A stretch of DNA of 64,000 bases from Mesaphorura yosii (Eukaryota; Arthropoda; Collembola; Poduromorpha; Tullbergiidae), in contig WIXG01000066.1 of assembly GCA_009869945.1 (NCBI GenBank), forward strand, positions 208,436 through 272,435. Direction: 5' to 3'. The notes below the pieces were generated by a model. That model was not told the origin of the DNA. It did not search any database and was given only the letters and a program-made list of their open reading frames with translations. The translations under genes and the position numbers were made by a program. Below are positions 62,401 through 64,000 of the stretch, in pieces; position 1 is the first letter of the stretch; each line of letters opens with the position of its first letter.

Positions 62401-62900
62401 AAAACTTAATTCCTACTAAACAATTGGCATATTAATACGCTGTTGTTCGAAAGTAAGCAGAAATAAATAAGTGGACAAAGTCCAATACCAGCTCAAGTGG
62501 ACCAGGTCGGTGGATGAGATGATCGTTGAGTGAGTCGGCCAGCCGAGCTTTCTTTAACATTCGTTGTTTCTCTGCCAGGGCCGGCGCAACTCTTGCGTTG
62601 CTGTCTGTAAGATTTTACGAAGATACGAAATGATTGTATGTTCATGAGAGCAAATTGTTCGAGACCATTAACTTTTAGCATTACGAGATTTACAGCGGCT
62701 TCAATCATTTTAGGCACAAGCAAAAGTTTAATGTGTCGCGTCAAGAATTCAATATTTCATTTGGTTACCTTCAAGAATATGTTGACGAATTAGTTCTTGC
62801 CGTGCCGGTCGCTGCTGGATTTTGGCTTTCAATAAATCGCCCATTCTGGCACGCTCGAGTCGCACCCTTTGCCCGGCGAAGGCTGGCGGAGTTTTGGGAG
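56426..62900 (-). CDS. Mrtf: Myocardin-related transcription factor, 5' end beyond the window
   Basis: Exons seen: 62900-62769, 62604-62489, 61781-61727, 60645-59867, 59792-58629, 58557-58105, 58017-57823, 57744-57645 and 57579-56426, coding for 1381 residues; the first exon here starts in phase 1 so the N-terminus lies off the right edge. In order: RPEL (LLKAKIQQRPARQELIRQHI), RPEL split by an intron (HLIHRPGPLEL|VQKNILH), basic/Q segment (KARQIKFHEYKGPP ... SYELLLQQQQLFLQ), SAP domain (LSEWKVNDLKAELKKRNLPV), leucine-zipper-like coiled coil (HIERLQEELKNSQQQLLQMK), long Q-rich stretch, and an acidic C-terminal activation region (MPMEMDYSEWFDDLLPSD) ending LLWDFA. RPEL motifs bind G-actin; when actin polymerises, the protein enters the nucleus and coactivates SRF. 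Vertebrate MRTFs have three RPELs; the most N-terminal one should be in the missing exon. Confidence 0.95.
61058..61145 (-). repeat. Degenerate tRNA-like / SINE-like sequence in an Mrtf intron
   Basis: On the minus strand a B-box-like element (AGTTCAAGACC, 61080-61070; consensus GGTTCRANNCC) is preceded about 50 bases upstream by a weak A-box-like TAGAGTACGGT (61131-61121). The stretch ends in GAGTCCCGCC, like the 3' side of a tRNA T-arm. I could not fold a complete cloverleaf, so it may be a tRNA-derived repeat remnant rather than a working tRNA gene. Confidence 0.25.
61989..62323 (+). pseudogene. Intronless frameshifted ORF with PIP-box-like N-terminus, antisense inside an Mrtf intron
   Basis: An ATG in good context (AACAATG) opens a frame reading MRKTGNYGKQAKLDQFFIGA then KQKKEPPEGGG and a TAG at 62085. 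From 62075 the -1 frame is open to a TAA at 62323 and reads like protein: LEKEFSNVDSSYWKHKAVKQ, LPEEIKLLAQTFARGNMPF, CVKDGCALIHNEPIDPKKK, then YYGKNHATKIEKLPFPVA. The two parts appear to be one ~110-residue protein broken by a single indel. QAKLDQFF fits the PCNA-interacting consensus QxxLxxFF, followed by basic residues as usual for PIP boxes. An AATAAA follows at 62462-62467. I tested short introns across the break; none of realistic length restores frame. A retrocopy, young pseudogene or assembly indel is possible. Family not recognised. Confidence 0.5.
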
Positions 62901-64000
62901 CTATAATAAATCAGATGGAAACATGTCATAAGGCAATGAACACTGACAGTGAAAAGCTATTTCGGGCATTTTGGGTTGACAGGCAAGAGAAGAAGGCAGA
63001 ACAGAAGGAGGTCCACAATTCTATTCAATTCAATCGCTTCCTCGAAAGTTTCTTATAAAGTTGTCAACAGCTGTTTGTTTGGATTTGTTGATTCGCAATG
63101 AGAGAAGGTGAAGGCAGTCGTAAACATTCAGATGCTATATGATGCTAATGCTAATTTATCGCACTCACAATCAAAGACAAAAGTCATTAAATCATATTTT
63201 CATTGTGTCATTCGTAATCGTGCTCGTAATCTAATTATCATGCTCTCAAATAGCTGACCTACAATTATGTAATCATTTCTACCAATTAGAGCACACCCAC
63301 GCGCACGCGTTAGATTGCACGTTAAAAGTAAGTTAATGTGTTGGAAAACAAGAGCACAAGACAAGACAAGACCTGACACACACATTCATTGTTTATGCAA
63401 GCGGTTCAATTTTCAAAGGCAAGGCCGCAAATTGAAATCATGATTGACAACGCATTAAAACACATTACACATGTGATGTCAGGCCAGCGAGCATCCTGAG
63501 GGCGAGTACATGTGCGTGTTTACTGCAGTCTACACCCACGACATGAAGCAATAGCAAAAGGATTTCCGCCCATGCAGCGTTACTAGTGAAATAATACGAC
63601 CAATTATCTTGTCTGACTATTGTCCAGTCCAACCTAGACCAGATATGCACTAGGTCAAGTTTAAAATTGGTGCAAGCAAGAGCAAGAGTACGAATCACTC
63701 ATAAAAAAGCTTTCGCGTGGGTGTTTTGTATATACGCTTCGCAAAAAGTTGAAATCGAAATTATAAATACTTGTTTTACTATAAAACATAATACTGGCCC
63801 TAAAACTGAAAGTGACGTAATCGCGTAATCCTTCCAGCCGAGTCGAGTAGAGGTGGCAGTACACATAAATACCTCACACCCTATAATTCATACATTGTCA
63901 TAGTTGGCGGGAGGCCTGCCGTGTGCGTGCGTAAATTAGCATCTGCATTCTTCGGTAAACTTGCCAATTTCCCTTCAAATATTTGACTTTGACGACGTAA
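62901..64000. other. Mrtf intron continuing off the right edge
   Basis: About 1.1 kb upstream of the first visible Mrtf exon, which is entered through an acceptor (TTATTATAG|CTCCC). I looked here for the expected N-terminal RPEL exon on the minus strand and did not find it. No other coding region or RNA gene seen. Confidence 0.5.

Overview
This is eukaryotic genomic DNA with short (about 60-90 bp) GT-AG introns and AATAAA poly(A) signals. The gene set (USP3, eIF3b, MGMT, ZNF598, GFOD, an SLC7 light chain, PCNP, Mrtf, a BTB/zinc-finger factor) is that of an animal. Glutamine- and serine-rich regulators, Mrtf and BTB-C2H2 factors suggest an arthropod (hexapod or crustacean). Lineage below phylum is an inference I cannot test here. 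No prokaryotic, phage or CRISPR feature was seen.

Layout. 1-1.4 kb: the 5' part of a Q-rich C2H2 zinc-finger gene on minus, running off the left edge, head-to-head with a C2H2/AT-hook gene on plus (3.17-7.06 kb). 8.9-14.0 kb: USP3 on minus, convergent with it. 17.8-21.3 kb: eIF3b on minus (12 coding exons), sharing a promoter region of about 490 bp with MGMT on plus (21.8-22.6 kb). 22.9-31.7 kb is a gene-poor stretch in which I found two isolated coding-like exons belonging to no visible gene. 31.9-42.7 kb: BTB/C2H2 gene on plus with a 5.3 kb intron; its 3'UTR carries a 78-bp nearly perfect fold-back element flanked by an 8-bp direct duplication. 44.3-51.9 kb is compact: ZNF598 (plus, GC-rich), GFOD (minus), SLC7 amino-acid transporter (minus). 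54.1-55.1 kb: PCNP (minus). 56.4-62.9 kb: Mrtf (minus), whose 5' end lies beyond the right edge. An Mrtf intron holds an antisense, intronless, frameshifted ORF with an N-terminal PIP-box-like motif.

I rebuilt the multi-exon genes by joining exons at GT/AG sites. For all complete genes the summed coding length is a multiple of three and reads from ATG to stop without interruption; exon coordinates are in the entries. The genes are mostly housekeeping or regulatory and do not form one pathway. Several concern translation and its quality control (eIF3b, ZNF598), ubiquitin signalling (USP3, ZNF598), DNA/chromatin maintenance (MGMT, USP3) and transcription (two C2H2 proteins, BTB-ZF, Mrtf).
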